Below, piece by piece: positions 1 to 12,287 of a stretch of DNA of 64,000 nt. Position 1 is the stretch's first letter. Each line of letters starts with the position of its first letter. Source of the DNA: Lysinibacillus sp. B2A1 (GTDB lineage: Bacteria; Bacillota; Bacilli; Bacillales_A; Planococcaceae); contig CP027224.1 of assembly GCA_002973635.1 (NCBI GenBank), forward strand, positions 1 to 64,000, in the 5' to 3' direction. The notes beneath the pieces are model-generated. The model had not been told where the DNA came from, ran no database searches, and saw nothing but the letters and a program-made list of their open reading frames with translations. The position numbers were made by a program, and so were the translations under genes.

Positions 1-1350
1 TTGGAACATTTAGAAGAACTATGGAACAATGTCCTGGCTCAAGTTGAACAAAAAATTTCTAAACCAAGCTTCGAAACGTGGCTAAAATCTACGAAACTAC
101 TTACTTATAATGGGAGTGGTTCTACTGTAACAATAGCCGCGCCAAATTCGTTTGCTCGAGACTGGCTTGAGAATCATTATATTCATTTGATTACAGGTAT
201 ATTAACGGAGCTTACAGGCGAAGACTTGCTTATTAAATTTGTTGTTCAAAAAAACCAGGATTCGGACGATTTTGATTTACCAGCGCCGATCATCCAAGCA
301 AAAAATAACGATCACCATGATATTTCACCAGGTATGTTAAACCCGAAGTATACTTTTGATACGTTTGTTATTGGCTCTGGTAATCGCTTTGCACACGCTG
401 CCTCACTTGCTGTTGCTGAAGCGCCCGCGAAGGCTTATAACCCATTTTTTATTTATGGGGGCGTAGGGCTTGGAAAGACACACTTAATGCATGCAATTGG
501 TCATTATGTTTTAGAACATAACCCAAATGCCAAAGTAGTCTATTTATCATCTGAAAAATTTACAAATGAATTTATTAACTCAATTCGGGATAATAAGGCA
601 CTTGATTTTCGTAACAAATATCGCAATGTAGATGTACTGCTAATTGATGATATTCAATTTTTAGCTGGAAAAGAATCTACTCAGGAAGAATTTTTCCATA
701 CTTTTAATACATTGCATGAAGAATCGAAACAAATTGTTATTTCCAGTGATCGTCCTCCAAAGGAAATTCCGACTCTGGAAGACCGTTTACGTTCTCGTTT
801 TGAATGGGGATTAATCACAGATATTGCACCACCGGATTTGGAAACTCGTATCGCTATCCTTCGAAAAAAGGCAAAGGCTGACGGTTTAGAAGTGCCAAAT
901 GAGGTAATGCTCTATATTGCGAACCAGATCGACTCCAATATTAGGGAGCTTGAAGGTGCGCTTATTCGCGTCGTTGCCTATTCATCACTAGTAAACAAGG
1001 ATATTAATGCTACTTTGGCTGCAGAAGCATTAAAAGATATCATTCCTAATTCGAAGCCGCGAACTGTCACTATATTAGACATTCAAAATGCAGTAGGAGA
1101 GCATTTTAATATACGTTTAGAAGATTTTGCTGCCAAAAAACGTACAAAATTAATTGCTTTCCCACGTCAAATTGCGATGTTTTTATCCCGCGAATTAACA
1201 GATTTCTCGCTGCCGAAAATTGGCGAAGAATTTGGTGGACGTGACCATACTACTGTTATACATGCTCATGAAAAGATATCTTCCATGTTGAAAAATGACG
1301 TTCAACTACAACAAGATGTTAAACAAATTAGAAGCATGTTAGGAAAATAA
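1..1350 (+). CDS. dnaA: Chromosomal replication initiator DnaA
   Basis: 449 aa, TTG start at base 1, so the upstream promoter and any origin boxes 5' of dnaA lie outside the window. Binds DnaA boxes as an ATP complex and melts oriC. Domain I is about residues 1-85, followed by a short linker. The AAA+ domain has Walker A GGVGLGKT (153-160) and Walker B LLIDD (213-217). The C-terminal DNA-binding domain carries the family signature [11 protein letters not shown] (412-422). Full length for a Bacillales DnaA. It is followed by a DnaA-box cluster and dnaN, the conserved origin order, so identity is secure. Confidence 0.98.
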   Translation: MEHLEELWNNVLAQVEQKISKPSFETWLKSTKLLTYNGSGSTVTIAAPNSFARDWLENHYIHLITGILTELTGEDLLIKFVVQKNQDSDDFDLPAPIIQAKNNDHHDISPGMLNPKYTFDTFVIGSGNRFAHAASLAVAEAPAKAYNPFFIYGGVGLGKTHLMHAIGHYVLEHNPNAKVVYLSSEKFTNEFINSIRDNKALDFRNKYRNVDVLLIDDIQFLAGKESTQEEFFHTFNTLHEESKQIVISSDRPPKEIPTLEDRLRSRFEWGLITDIAPPDLETRIAILRKKAKADGLEVPNEVMLYIANQIDSNIRELEGALIRVVAYSSLVNKDINATLAAEALKDIIPNSKPRTVTILDIQNAVGEHFNIRLEDFAAKKRTKLIAFPRQIAMFLSRELTDFSLPKIGEEFGGRDHTTVIHAHEKISSMLKNDVQLQQDVKQIRSMLGK

Positions 1351-1512
1351 TCTGTGGACAATTCCATTATTTAAACACAAACTTATGCACAGTCTATCTA
1401 CATGTGGATAGACTGATTTTATTGACTTAAATATACTTATCCACAAATCCACAGGACCTATTACTATATCTTTTTTATTTTATATAAATAAATAATATAA
1501 ATATGTGAGGGA
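1351..1512. other. oriC: oriC: DnaA-box cluster and AT-rich unwinding region
   Basis: A perfect DnaA box TTATCCACA lies at 1437-1445. One-mismatch boxes are at 1353-1361 (TGTGGACAA), 1383-1391 (TTATGCACA) and 1403-1411 (TGTGGATAG), and a weaker one at 1445-1453. Downstream of the last boxes comes CTA-TTA-CTA at 1458-1466, matching the DnaA-trio arrangement known from B. subtilis, then about 45 nearly pure A/T bases up to the dnaN ribosome-binding site. This matches the dnaA-dnaN half of the bipartite B. subtilis origin; the other half would lie upstream of base 1. Confidence 0.9.
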
Positions 1513-1518
1513 AAACGA

Positions 1519-2655
1519 ATGAAATTTGATATTTTACGTGACCGTTTATTAGAAGGTTTAAATGATGTCATGAAAGCTGTAAGTTCTAAAACAACGATAC
1601 CTATTTTAACGGGGATAAAAATTGATGTTACTGAGGAAGGAATTCGTTTAACTGGTAGTGACGCTGATATTACTATTCAAACATTTATTCCAGTTGAAGA
1701 GGATGGGCAACAAATCATTCATATTACAGATACAGGATCGATTGTTGTACAAGCTCGTATGTTTAATGAAATTGTGCGTAAATTACCAACAAATGTAGTT
1801 GAAATTCACGTAACACCTGGTTTCCAAACGCATATCCGTTCTGGGAAATCAGAATTTCATTTGATTGGATCAGATGCTGCAGAATACCCATTACTACCCG
1901 AATTAACAGAAGATCAAAAATTTACTATTCCTGCTGACTTATTAAAGTCTATTATCCGTGAAACAGTATTCGCTGTCGCTACTTCAGAAAGCAGACCCGT
2001 GTTGACAGGTGTAAACTGGCAAATAAAAAATGAAGCATTAATCTGTGTTGCAACAGATAGCCACCGATTGGCAAGACGAAAAGTTCAGTTAGAAAATTTA
2101 CCTGAAGTTGAACATAGTGTTGTTATTCCAGGAAAAAGCTTAAATGAGTTAAATAAAGTATTAGAAGATTCAACAAACCTTGTTCAAATTGTTATTACGA
2201 GCCAACAGGTGTTATTTAAAACTGGAGAAGTATTGTTCTTCTCTCGTTTACTAGAAGGGAACTACCCAGATACAACACGTTTAATTCCAGAAGAGTATCA
2301 AACAAATGTAACGATTAATGGGAAATCATTATTACAAGCAATTGATCGTGCTTCGCTCGTTGCTCGAGGTGATCGTAATAATGTTGTACGTTTTGAAATT
2401 CTAGACAACCAAGCTGTTGAAGTTTCTTCTAATTCTCCAGAAATCGGTAAAGTACAAGAGGAGATTCCAGTAGAATTACTTGAAGGCGAGAACTTAAAAA
2501 TTTCCTTTAGTGCGAAATATATGATGGAGGCATTAAAAGCCATTGATGGTCAAGATGTCGTCATCCAATTTACAGGAGCAATGAGACCATTTATTTTACG
2601 TTCTGTTCATGATGATGCAATATTACAGTTAATTTTACCTGTACGTACTTATTAA
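1519..2655 (+). CDS. dnaN: DNA polymerase III beta sliding clamp
   Basis: 378 aa, ATG start, preceded by GTGAGGG. It forms the dimeric ring that holds PolC/DnaE on DNA and is the docking site for many repair proteins. Length and sequence fit the three-repeat clamp fold (about 1-125, 126-250, 251-378), including the N-terminal MKFDILRDRLLEGLN-like start and the C-terminal ILPVRTY motif that ends bacterial clamps. Lies directly after oriC and is followed by a hairpin at 2716-2746. Confidence 0.98.
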   Translation: MKFDILRDRLLEGLNDVMKAVSSKTTIPILTGIKIDVTEEGIRLTGSDADITIQTFIPVEEDGQQIIHITDTGSIVVQARMFNEIVRKLPTNVVEIHVTPGFQTHIRSGKSEFHLIGSDAAEYPLLPELTEDQKFTIPADLLKSIIRETVFAVATSESRPVLTGVNWQIKNEALICVATDSHRLARRKVQLENLPEVEHSVVIPGKSLNELNKVLEDSTNLVQIVITSQQVLFKTGEVLFFSRLLEGNYPDTTRLIPEEYQTNVTINGKSLLQAIDRASLVARGDRNNVVRFEILDNQAVEVSSNSPEIGKVQEEIPVELLEGENLKISFSAKYMMEALKAIDGQDVVIQFTGAMRPFILRSVHDDAILQLILPVRTY

Positions 2656-2715
2656 AAATTCAAAGTACTTTCGATAGAAAAACAAAACGAACTGTATGGA
2701 CTTAGAAAACATTAG

Positions 2716-2746
2716 GATAGTCGCTAATTGCGGCTATCTTTTTTTA
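2716..2746 (+). terminator. Rho-independent terminator after dnaN
   Basis: Stem GATAGTCGC / GCGGCTATC (2716-2724 with 2730-2738, one wobble pair), loop TAATT, then a run of seven or more T. Separates dnaN from yaaA-recF. Confidence 0.8.
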
Positions 2747-2810
2747 CTTATGATGAATTTTTAGGTATGATAGAGAGATAGACAGTCTGAATTTGGAGGG
2801 GAACACAGCT

Positions 2811-3035
2811 ATGAAGGACATTGAAATTGATGTGGAGTTTGTCACGTTAGGGCAGCTTTTAAAAATGACCGATGCGATTAGCTCAGGTGGTATGGCGAAA
2901 TGGTTTTTACAAGAAAATGATGTATATGTAAACGGAGAAGTGGATGATCGCCGCGGTCGTAAATTACGTGACGGAGACATCGTTAATATTCCTGGATGTG
3001 GTCGATTTCGTATCGTTGGATCCACTGGACAGTAA
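2811..3035 (+). CDS. yaaA: S4-domain RNA-binding protein YaaA
   Basis: 74 aa from ATG 2811. A TTG at 2793 would give 80 aa, but GGAGGGG at 2795-2801 is an ideal ribosome-binding site for 2811, so the shorter form is chosen. It is a small S4 RNA-binding fold: the segment around VNGEVDDRRGRKLRDGD is the typical S4 signature. Conserved between dnaN and recF in Bacillales. It is thought to act in ribosome or RNA-related processes, but its exact role is not established. Ends 3 nt before recF, so the two are probably co-translated. Confidence 0.9.
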   Translation: MKDIEIDVEFVTLGQLLKMTDAISSGGMAKWFLQENDVYVNGEVDDRRGRKLRDGDIVNIPGCGRFRIVGSTGQ

Positions 3036-3038
3036 GAT

Positions 3039-4154
3039 ATGCATATAGAGCAGTTAAAACTTACAAATTACCGTAACTATGATGCCTTAGCTTTAAAATT
3101 CTCTCCAAAAATTAATGTTTTCATTGGTGAAAATGCGCAAGGAAAAACAAATGTAATGGAATCTATTTACGTATTAGCGATGGCTAAATCCCATCGAACG
3201 ACGAACGATAAAGAATTGATACGTTGGGATTCAGACTATGGTAAAATAGAAGGGGCCGTTCAAAAAAGGCATGGTATTTTACCGATAGAGCTTACGATTA
3301 CAAAAAAAGGCAAGAAGGGTAAGATAAATCATATAGAGCAAAGTCGCCTTAGTCATTATATTGGTCAAATGAATGTCGTGATGTTTGCTCCCGAAGATTT
3401 GAATGTTGTAAAAGGGAGTCCTCAGATTCGACGACGTTTTATTGATATGGAGATTGGGCAAATTTCGCCTGTTTATTTACATGATTTATTAACCTTTCAA
3501 AAAATTTTAAAACAACGTAACCACTATTTAAAAATGAATCAAGGGAAAACAATGATAGATGACGTGATGTATGAGGTCTATAATGAACAATATATTCACG
3601 CTGCTACCCAAATTATTCGAAAAAGATTTCAATTTATGGATTTATTGCAAGAGTGGGCTGAACCGATTCACGGAGGTATTTCACAAGGGAAGGAAATACT
3701 GCTTATAAAATATCGCACCGTAGCTGGTGTAGAAAAGCATCATACTACCAGTGAAATTGAAAACTTCTTGCATAAAAAGCTAATTGAAGCTAAGGAGCGA
3801 GAATTTGATCGGGGAGTAACATTAGTGGGTCCACATCGAGATGATTTGCAGTTTCTAGTAAACGGCTATGATGTACAGACTTATGGTTCGCAAGGACAAC
3901 AACGTACTACCGCTCTTTCATTAAAACTTGCTGAAATCGAATTAATTAAACAAGAAACGAATGAAACACCCATACTACTTTTAGATGATGTATTGTCAGA
4001 ACTCGACGATTATCGCCAATCGCATTTACTAAATACCATTCAGGGTGAGGTTCAAACCTTTGTAACGACTACAAGCGTTGATGGAATTCATCATGAGACA
4101 ATGGAGCATGCACAGCTGTTCCACGTGAAACAAGGAGCGATTGAAGAAAGTTAG
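3039..4154 (+). CDS. recF: DNA replication/repair protein RecF
   Basis: 371 aa SMC-like ATPase that helps load RecA at gaps with RecO/RecR. Walker A GENAQGKT is at residues 30-37, the ABC-type signature [16 protein letters not shown] near residue 285 and Walker [12 protein letters not shown] near 311. The start ATG is 3 nt behind the yaaA stop with only a weak ribosome-binding site, suggesting coupling. After it come 91 bases without a gene before gyrB. In B. subtilis remB (yaaB) lies here; it is absent. Confidence 0.97.
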   Translation: MHIEQLKLTNYRNYDALALKFSPKINVFIGENAQGKTNVMESIYVLAMAKSHRTTNDKELIRWDSDYGKIEGAVQKRHGILPIELTITKKGKKGKINHIEQSRLSHYIGQMNVVMFAPEDLNVVKGSPQIRRRFIDMEIGQISPVYLHDLLTFQKILKQRNHYLKMNQGKTMIDDVMYEVYNEQYIHAATQIIRKRFQFMDLLQEWAEPIHGGISQGKEILLIKYRTVAGVEKHHTTSEIENFLHKKLIEAKEREFDRGVTLVGPHRDDLQFLVNGYDVQTYGSQGQQRTTALSLKLAEIELIKQETNETPILLLDDVLSELDDYRQSHLLNTIQGEVQTFVTTTSVDGIHHETMEHAQLFHVKQGAIEES

Positions 4155-4245
4155 CCCGGGTAGTTTTTTAGATTACAAAAGAATGGTAATAGTCAGCTCG
4201 GTTGACTGTTCATTCATTTACACAAACGATGTTATGAAGGAGTAG

Positions 4246-6180
<1,935 letters not shown>

Positions 6181-6205
6181 TTTTTCTTGAGAGGAGGTCT
6201 ACACT

Positions 6206-8671
6206 TTGTCAGAACAAGAACGCTCCGGTGTTAAAGGAGTTAATATAACAAAAGAAATTGAAACATCCTTCCTCGATTATGCGATGAGTGTAATAGTTTC
6301 TCGTGCATTACCAGACGTACGAGATGGATTAAAGCCTGTACATCGCCGTATTTTATATGGCATGCAGGAACTAGGGAATACAGCAGATAAAGCGTACAAA
6401 AAATCAGCACGTATTGTTGGGGACGTAATGGGTAAATACCACCCACATGGTGACTCATCTATTTATGATGCAATGGTACGTATGGCGCAAGATTTCAGCT
6501 ATCGTTACATGTTAGTCGATGGTCATGGTAACTTTGGATCTGTTGATGGAGACGGAGCGGCAGCAATGCGTTATACAGAATCACGTATGTCTCGTATTGC
6601 AATGGAAATGCTTCGTGATATCAATAAAGACACAATTGACTATACAGATAACTATGATGGTTCAGAAAAGGAACCTATCGTCCTTCCTAGTCGCTATCCA
6701 AACTTATTAGTAAACGGAGCGGCGGGAATTGCAGTTGGTATGGCGACAAATATTCCGCCACATCAACTTGGAGAAACGATAGATGCAGTGATAGCACTTT
6801 CAGAAAATCCAGCTATCACAACAGAAGAATTGATGGAAATCATTCCAGGACCTGATTTCCCAACTGGTGGATTAATTTTAGGTCGTAGTGGTATTCGCCG
6901 TGCCTATGATACTGGTCGTGGCTCCATCATTATTCGCGCAAAGGTAGAGATTGAACAAAAATCAAATGGTAAAGAAACAATTCTTATTCATGAATTACCA
7001 TACCAAGTGAACAAAGCTAAGCTTATTGAAAAAATAGCAGAGCTTGTACGCGATAAAAAAATTGATGGTATTACAAATTTACGTGATGAATCTGACCGAC
7101 GTGGTATGCGGGTAGTCATTGAAATTCGTAAAGATGCAAATGCCAATGTAGTGTTAAATAATTTATATAAACAAACAGCTATGCAATCGAGCTTCGGTAT
7201 TAATATGCTGTCATTAGTAAATGGTCAGCCTAAAGTAATGGGCTTAAAAGAAATGTTGCATCATTATTTAGAGCACCAAAAGGTTATTATTCGTCGTCGT
7301 ACGGAATTTGACTTAAGGAAAGCGGAAGATCGTGCACATATTTTAGAGGGCTTACGTATTGCTCTTGATCATATTGATGAAATTATTGCTATTATTCGTG
7401 GTTCACGTAGTGGTGATGAAGCGAAACCTCAATTAATGGAGCGATTCAATTTATCTGAACGCCAAGCGCAAGCTATTTTAGATATGCGTTTAGTTCGTTT
7501 AAGTGGATTAGAGCGTGAAAAGATTGAAGCAGAATACCAAGAGCTTCAAATATTAATCGCTGAATTAAAAGCAATTTTAGCTGATGAGGCTAAAATCGTT
7601 GATATTATTCGCACTGAAATATTAGAGGTAAAAGATCGCTTTAATGATACACGTCGCACTGAAATTACTTCTGGCGGTTTAGAAATGATTGAGGACGAGG
7701 ATTTAATTCCAGTCGAAAATTCAGTCGTAACTTTAACGCACAATGGTTATATCAAACGTTTAGCTGCGAATACATATCGTAGTCAAAAACGTGGCGGTCG
7801 TGGTGTACAAGGTATGGGCACAAATGAAGATGATTTTGTAGAGCATCTTATGAATACTTCTACACACGATACAATTTTATTCTTCACTTCAAAAGGGAAA
7901 GTGTTTAGAGCAAAAGGTTATGAGATCCCGGAATTTGGTCGTACAGCGAAAGGATTACCGATTGTTAACTTACTCAATATTGAAAAAGGTGAAAAAGTAA
8001 CCGCAATGATCCGTGTAGCTTCATTTGATGAGGATGCATACTTTATCTTCACTACTAAAACAGGTATTACAAAGCGTACACCAGTATCTCAATTTGCTAA
8101 TATCCGAACAAACGGCTTAATAGCTATAAGTTTGCGAGAAGATGATGATCTTATATCTGTTCGTTTAACAGATGGCGAGAAACAAGTGATTATCGGTACT
8201 CGTGATGGAATGCTTGTACGTTTCCAAGAGGATGATATTCGTTCAATGGGCCGTACTGCAGGTGGTGTACGAGGTATTAAACTACGTGATGGTGACGAAG
8301 TAGTTGGTATGGAAATCGTTGAACCGGAACAGGAAATTTTAGTTGTTACAGCAAAAGGTTACGGTAAACGTACATCTGAAGAGGAATATCGTTTACAAAG
8401 CCGTGGTGGTGTTGGATTAAAAACAATTCAAATCACTGATAAAAACGGTCCAATGGTAGCTGTAAAAACGATTGATGGTTCAGAAGATTTAATGCTGATC
8501 ACAATTAATGGCATGCTAATCCGTATGGATGTCAATGATATCTCATTAATTGGTCGTAGTACACAGGGTGTTCGTTTAATTCGTTTAGGCGATGATGAGC
8601 TTGTTGCAACTGTAGCAAAGGTTGAAAAAGAAGAAGAACCTAATGAAGAAAATGATGAAATAGAAGAATAA
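6206..8671 (+). CDS. gyrA: DNA gyrase subunit A
   Basis: 821 aa with a TTG start; GAGGAGGT at 6191-6198 fixes it. The catalytic tyrosine is Tyr123 in AAMRYTE. The quinolone-resistance region reads [10 protein letters not shown] with Ser84 and Asp88, the residues usual in susceptible enzymes. The GyrA box QKRGGRG (near residue 529) distinguishes it from ParC and marks the DNA-wrapping C-terminal propeller. The acidic tail ([15 protein letters not shown]) is typical of gyrase. Followed by a strong terminator. Confidence 0.98.
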   Translation: MSEQERSGVKGVNITKEIETSFLDYAMSVIVSRALPDVRDGLKPVHRRILYGMQELGNTADKAYKKSARIVGDVMGKYHPHGDSSIYDAMVRMAQDFSYRYMLVDGHGNFGSVDGDGAAAMRYTESRMSRIAMEMLRDINKDTIDYTDNYDGSEKEPIVLPSRYPNLLVNGAAGIAVGMATNIPPHQLGETIDAVIALSENPAITTEELMEIIPGPDFPTGGLILGRSGIRRAYDTGRGSIIIRAKVEIEQKSNGKETILIHELPYQVNKAKLIEKIAELVRDKKIDGITNLRDESDRRGMRVVIEIRKDANANVVLNNLYKQTAMQSSFGINMLSLVNGQPKVMGLKEMLHHYLEHQKVIIRRRTEFDLRKAEDRAHILEGLRIALDHIDEIIAIIRGSRSGDEAKPQLMERFNLSERQAQAILDMRLVRLSGLEREKIEAEYQELQILIAELKAILADEAKIVDIIRTEILEVKDRFNDTRRTEITSGGLEMIEDEDLIPVENSVVTLTHNGYIKRLAANTYRSQKRGGRGVQGMGTNEDDFVEHLMNTSTHDTILFFTSKGKVFRAKGYEIPEFGRTAKGLPIVNLLNIEKGEKVTAMIRVASFDEDAYFIFTTKTGITKRTPVSQFANIRTNGLIAISLREDDDLISVRLTDGEKQVIIGTRDGMLVRFQEDDIRSMGRTAGGVRGIKLRDGDEVVGMEIVEPEQEILVVTAKGYGKRTSEEEYRLQSRGGVGLKTIQITDKNGPMVAVKTIDGSEDLMLITINGMLIRMDVNDISLIGRSTQGVRLIRLGDDELVATVAKVEKEEEPNEENDEIEE

Positions 8672-8679
8672 TAAGGGAA

Positions 8680-8717
8680 CCGATGACGGCAGGGAAAATT
8701 GCCGTCATCGGTTTTTT
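8680..8717 (+). terminator. Terminator after gyrA
   Basis: CCGATGACGGC / GCCGTCATCGG stem with loop AGGGAAAATT followed by six T. End of the gyrB-gyrA unit. Confidence 0.92.
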
Positions 8718-8812
8718 AGCATAAATCATGAAAAATAAGTAATTATTTTGAATTCCATGATAAAATGAAATTAACCGTAAAGTAAGCGAAATAGTGAAGA
8801 GGTGTTAATTGC

Positions 8813-9892
8813 ATGGAAACTATACATGTCCCAATATCGGAGTTGCGTGTAGGTAAAGTAATTTCTGAGGATATTTTTGCAAATACACAATATCCTATAA
8901 TATTTAAAAACACAATCATTTCTCATGAGCATTTACAAGTTTTTTTTGCTTTTAATATTTCAAGAGTTTCTGTTTATAAGGATGGTACGGACCAACAATC
9001 TGAAGTCGGTGAAACGGATTTAATTGCACCACCTGAGGCTGTTCCAACTTTTAAGAGAGTCTATGATAATTCTGTTGAGCAATTTAAAAAGGAATTTAAA
9101 AATTGGGAAGCTGGTGCAAAGGTTGATATAGCCAAAGCACGATCAATTATTTTGCCATTAGTGGAAATGGTGTTAGAGGATCGTGCAATTATCTTTGATT
9201 TAAATGAGTACTCAAACCCTAAAGATTATTTATATCATCATTGTGTTGCAACAGCATTGATTTCAGCAGTGATAGCACAAAAATTGGGCTATGATAGAGG
9301 AACTACGATTCAAGTTGCTATTGGGGGACTGTTAGCTGATTGTGGAATGGCAAAAATTCATCCTCGGATTCGCGATAAGAAGACAACTTTAACAGAGCAG
9401 GAATTTGAGGAAATTTATAAGCATCCGACCTATAGCTATAATATGGTCAAGGATTTAACAATCTTAAAAGATACAATGAAGGAAGCAATTTATCAACATC
9501 ATGAGCGTTTAAACGGGAGCGGTTATCCAAAAGCTGAGAAAATAGCAAATATTTCTATGTTTGCTCAAATTATAGCGGTTGCAGATGTTTTTCATGCAAT
9601 GACATGTGAACGTGTATATAGAGCTAAGCAATCATCCTTTAAAGTAATTGAAATGATTAATGAATCTGAATTTGGAAAATTTGATATTAAAGTAGTTCGA
9701 GCACTTATTGATATTGTTGCTGACTTACCAATAGGTACAATTGTAGAGCTATCTAATTTGGAACGTGGGGAAGTAATGTTTGTAAATAAATTTGCACCAA
9801 CACGACCACTTATCAAATTATGCCTTTCAGGTGAGATTTTTGATTTAGGAAAAAATCGCACATTTTATATTTCACGTATTATAACGAATTAA
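8813..9892 (+). CDS. HD-GYP-like protein with degenerate HD motif
   Basis: 359 aa, ATG start after GAAGAGGTG. Residues about 135-300 align with HD-GYP c-di-GMP phosphodiesterases: a first histidine region YHHCVATALI (141-150), HP at 204-205, QHHERLNGSGYP (228-239) with the GYP-type loop, and ADVFHAMT. Where the family has the metal-binding HD pair (LLHDIGK), this protein has LLADCGM, Ala175-Asp176, so one ligand is lost. The N-terminal 120 residues resemble the uncharacterised leader region of Gram-positive HD-GYP proteins. It is cytoplasmic, with no membrane segments. It may bind rather than hydrolyse c-di-GMP, or use a reduced metal site; activity cannot be predicted. Confidence 0.8.
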   Translation: METIHVPISELRVGKVISEDIFANTQYPIIFKNTIISHEHLQVFFAFNISRVSVYKDGTDQQSEVGETDLIAPPEAVPTFKRVYDNSVEQFKKEFKNWEAGAKVDIAKARSIILPLVEMVLEDRAIIFDLNEYSNPKDYLYHHCVATALISAVIAQKLGYDRGTTIQVAIGGLLADCGMAKIHPRIRDKKTTLTEQEFEEIYKHPTYSYNMVKDLTILKDTMKEAIYQHHERLNGSGYPKAEKIANISMFAQIIAVADVFHAMTCERVYRAKQSSFKVIEMINESEFGKFDIKVVRALIDIVADLPIGTIVELSNLERGEVMFVNKFAPTRPLIKLCLSGEIFDLGKNRTFYISRIITN

Positions 9893-10136
9893 TAATAATT
9901 GAAGGACAATCAATGATAAATTATCCCTTCTAAGTAGATGTTGAAAAATGGCAATAGTAATAGTCAAAACAATTCTGTTTGGAAGGGGTTTTTTCTGTGA
10001 AAATAAATAATGTCTTTGTTTTTTGAATATTATTAAGTGGACTAGGTCATTCTATAAATAACGAAAAAAGCCAATGAGAAAGCAAAGGTACCTGTCGGAA
10101 GGTATCTTGGTTTATTACTTTTGGTTTTTGGTTAAA

Positions 10137-11276
10137 CTAAACCAATTGTGGTTCTTTATATGGCTCCTTGTTCAGTAGCATGGAGTAAATAATTCGAAGC
10201 ATTCGATGCGAAATCGCAACGAGTGCTTTTTTCTTGCCTCTTCGTGCTGCGAGTGACCAATATTTGTTGGCTAACCAACGATTTCGACTTCTTGAAACTG
10301 CCCAAGCTGCCTCACACATGGCCGATTTAATGTGTGGATTTCCCTTAATAGAACGCGTACTTTTTCTTTTTCCTGCACTCTCATGATTACCAGGAGATAC
10401 GCCTGCCCATGAAGCAAGGTGTTGTGATGTGGGAAACTGATTCATGTTTACACCAATTTCTGCAATGATAACTGCGGCAGTATCTTTTTTTATACCTGGA
10501 ATTGTCATTAATAATTGAAGTTCTTCATGATAATTTTGTAATAGTTGATTAATCCGTTCTTCAATTTCTAAAACCAATGACTCCAAATATTCAATGTGTC
10601 GCCAAGATTGGCGAATAAGAAATATTTGATGTTCATTGAGTGTTCCAAATAAAGAATCGGTAATCAATTGTTTTTTAGGGGCTAACCTTCCATGAATATT
10701 CTTTTTGACATCGGCTTCATCTACATAACCTTGTTCAATTAATCGATTTAGTAATTTACGCCCGGATACGCCAAATACATCTGAAATCACAGTACTTAGT
10801 TTGACATTTGAACTTTCTAATACTTTTTGAATGCGATTCTTTTCAGAAGTTAAATGGCCAATCCACTTTTTCCGAAGTCTTGTTAAATCTCTGAGTTCTC
10901 GAATCTCCACGGGTGGAACAAAACTCTTTTCAATCAAGCCATGACGTAATAACTTCGCAATCCATTCTGCATCTGAAACGTCTGTTTTTCTGCCAGGAAC
11001 GTTTTTGATTCGTTGGGCATTCGCAAGTGTAATATCAAAAAAGTCCTCCAAAATATTAAATACAGGTTTCCAATACACACCCGTACTCTCCATCGCAATA
11101 TGTGTAACTTCATGGCTTTCTAACCATTTCAATAGACGAAACAAATCTTTCGTGAGCGTAGGGAAAGTTTCTATTTCTTGATATACTTCGTTTTCGTGTC
11201 TCCCTTTTAAAACGCAAGCAACAATTGTCTCAGAATGCACATCTAAGCCTGCACAATTCTTAATAAATACCTCCAT
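10137..11276 (-). CDS. IS110-family DEDD transposase
   Basis: 379 aa from the ATG ending at 11276, which has GGAGTGA 6 nt upstream; a TTG 18 nt further upstream is less likely. N-terminal RuvC-like domain with the DEDD tetrad Asp12, Glu63, Asp99 and Asp102. C-terminal IS116/IS110/IS902 domain containing the conserved serine in HESAGKRK (Ser300), the proposed nucleophile. A coiled-coil-like helix lies between (about 215-250). No frameshift or stop, so the gene appears intact. Family knowledge: such recombinases are guided by an RNA made from the adjacent non-coding end. Confidence 0.93.
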   Translation of the reverse strand: MEVFIKNCAGLDVHSETIVACVLKGRHENEVYQEIETFPTLTKDLFRLLKWLESHEVTHIAMESTGVYWKPVFNILEDFFDITLANAQRIKNVPGRKTDVSDAEWIAKLLRHGLIEKSFVPPVEIRELRDLTRLRKKWIGHLTSEKNRIQKVLESSNVKLSTVISDVFGVSGRKLLNRLIEQGYVDEADVKKNIHGRLAPKKQLITDSLFGTLNEHQIFLIRQSWRHIEYLESLVLEIEERINQLLQNYHEELQLLMTIPGIKKDTAAVIIAEIGVNMNQFPTSQHLASWAGVSPGNHESAGKRKSTRSIKGNPHIKSAMCEAAWAVSRSRNRWLANKYWSLAARRGKKKALVAISHRMLRIIYSMLLNKEPYKEPQLV

Positions 11277-11299
11277 AAAAATCACTCCAAACAATAAAG

Positions 11300-11540
11300 A
11301 TCACAAACAGTGAGTGAATTTGAAAATAAGCATTTTTCTGTACGTAGTCATCCTACTATCAAGTGGAGCTAACAAAGGGTTGAACACCAAATTCACTCAA
11401 ACAGTTTTATGCCCAGGGTCTAAGCCACCAAAAAAAGCCGCGTCTTACATCCTGTTTGTGTCACTACCATTATGGACAGGAGGAACTTATTTTCATGCCA
11501 GGGTTGGGAGAAGAAAGCTCATGATTGTTTTATGAGCAAA
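11300..11540 (-). ncRNA. Candidate IS110 bridge RNA
   Basis: Non-coding stretch between the element's left end and its transposase, transcribed in the same direction. Read on the minus strand it shows three hairpins in the order expected for a bridge RNA: a 5' stem-loop (GCTCAT/ATGAGC, 11517-11537), a stem TCCTGT/ACAGGA enclosing a 20-nt loop (11450-11481), and an 11-bp perfect stem GAGTGAATTTG/CAAATTCACTC (11312-11322 with 11388-11398) enclosing 65 nt. The last two would be the target- and donor-binding loops. The near-duplicates ATGCCCAGGGT (11409) and ATGCCAGGGT (11495) also occur here. The assignment is an inference from position and structure. Confidence 0.6.
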
Positions 11541-11560
11541 AAAGGGAGATTGTTATTACA

Positions 11561-12258
11561 ACATGTAAGCGGAGAACAAAGGGAAGAAGATAATAAGGAC
11601 GATGTAGATAAATAGAAATAATCATCAATCGGAAAGCGCTTACTTTAAACCTGAAAGAGATTGTATCTTGAATACCTATATATTTGTTTTTTTTAAAGTG
11701 ATAATAAGATTGAGACAACTCTAAAAAAGCGTAAATGCAAGAACAAAGTGTGCGGTACATTAGTGGCAGAAAATTCTCTTTTCTTGATAAAGGTACTTCT
11801 ATATTCAATATTTACTAAATCATTCTTAGATAAGGAGCCAGTAGTGGGCAAAGTTGTAAAACAAAATGGGTATGAACAAGTAAAAATGTGATTGTAAATA
11901 TTTCAATGTGTTTTTACTGGATGAAAATAATTATGCCTTTTGACAATCTAGTTATCTTTTTTAGTATGTACACGTAACTTATTTTTGAATGGATACATAT
12001 AGCCTATATTATAATTCTTTTACATATAGTAAGTAGTTGTTAAAAACATTAAGAAAATGAGTACTAAAAATGACTACTGTATAAAGTCTTTTTGATTTAT
12101 TAACATTGGTAGGAGTAAGCCTGTTCATTGGATGGATTTATCTGTGTAAAATTATATAATCAATAAATAATATAGTGTGTTAGTGTCTTCTAATTACTAA
12201 GTTGATATAGGAATGAAATAGTTAATTATAAAAAATATATAATTTTTTTGAGAAAGTG
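11561..12258. other. AT-rich intergenic region with no gene seen
   Basis: About 700 bases between the insertion sequence and the first rRNA operon. Open frames here are short, lack ribosome-binding sites and resemble no family I recognise. A weak promoter-like TTGATA-N17-ATTATA lies at 12202-12230 and could be an upstream rRNA promoter. Confidence 0.5.
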
Positions 12259-12287
12259 TTGACATAGTTATAGAATATTGATATTAT
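12259..12287 (+). promoter_or_regulatory. rRNA operon 1 promoter
   Basis: TTGACA (12259-12264), 17-bp spacer, TATTAT (12282-12287). The transcribed leader, starting TGAACCTTGAAAACTGAACA at about 12326, is nearly identical to that of the second operon (from about 17352). Confidence 0.9.

Larger units (their letters stand above)
10080..11560 (-). mobile_element. IS110-family insertion sequence (ends approximate)
   Basis: Consists of one DEDD transposase gene on the minus strand plus about 260 non-coding bases upstream of it, the arrangement of IS110-group (not IS1111-group) elements. These elements usually lack clear terminal inverted repeats and target duplications, so the exact ends cannot be read from one copy; the limits given are estimates. 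A weak hairpin at 10086-10110 (AAGATACCT / AGGTACCTT on the minus strand) follows the transposase. Inserted between the HD-GYP gene and the first rRNA operon. Confidence 0.8.

Noticed and set aside
6201-8671. Quinolone-resistance mutations in gyrA
   Set aside because: Ser84 and Asp88 are the usual susceptible-type residues.
11314-11535. Plus-strand 73-aa open frame
   Set aside because: Antisense to the candidate bridge RNA, no ribosome-binding site, no recognisable domain.
11530-11808. Minus-strand 92-aa open frame upstream of the IS
   Set aside because: Low-complexity AT-rich composition and no translation signal.
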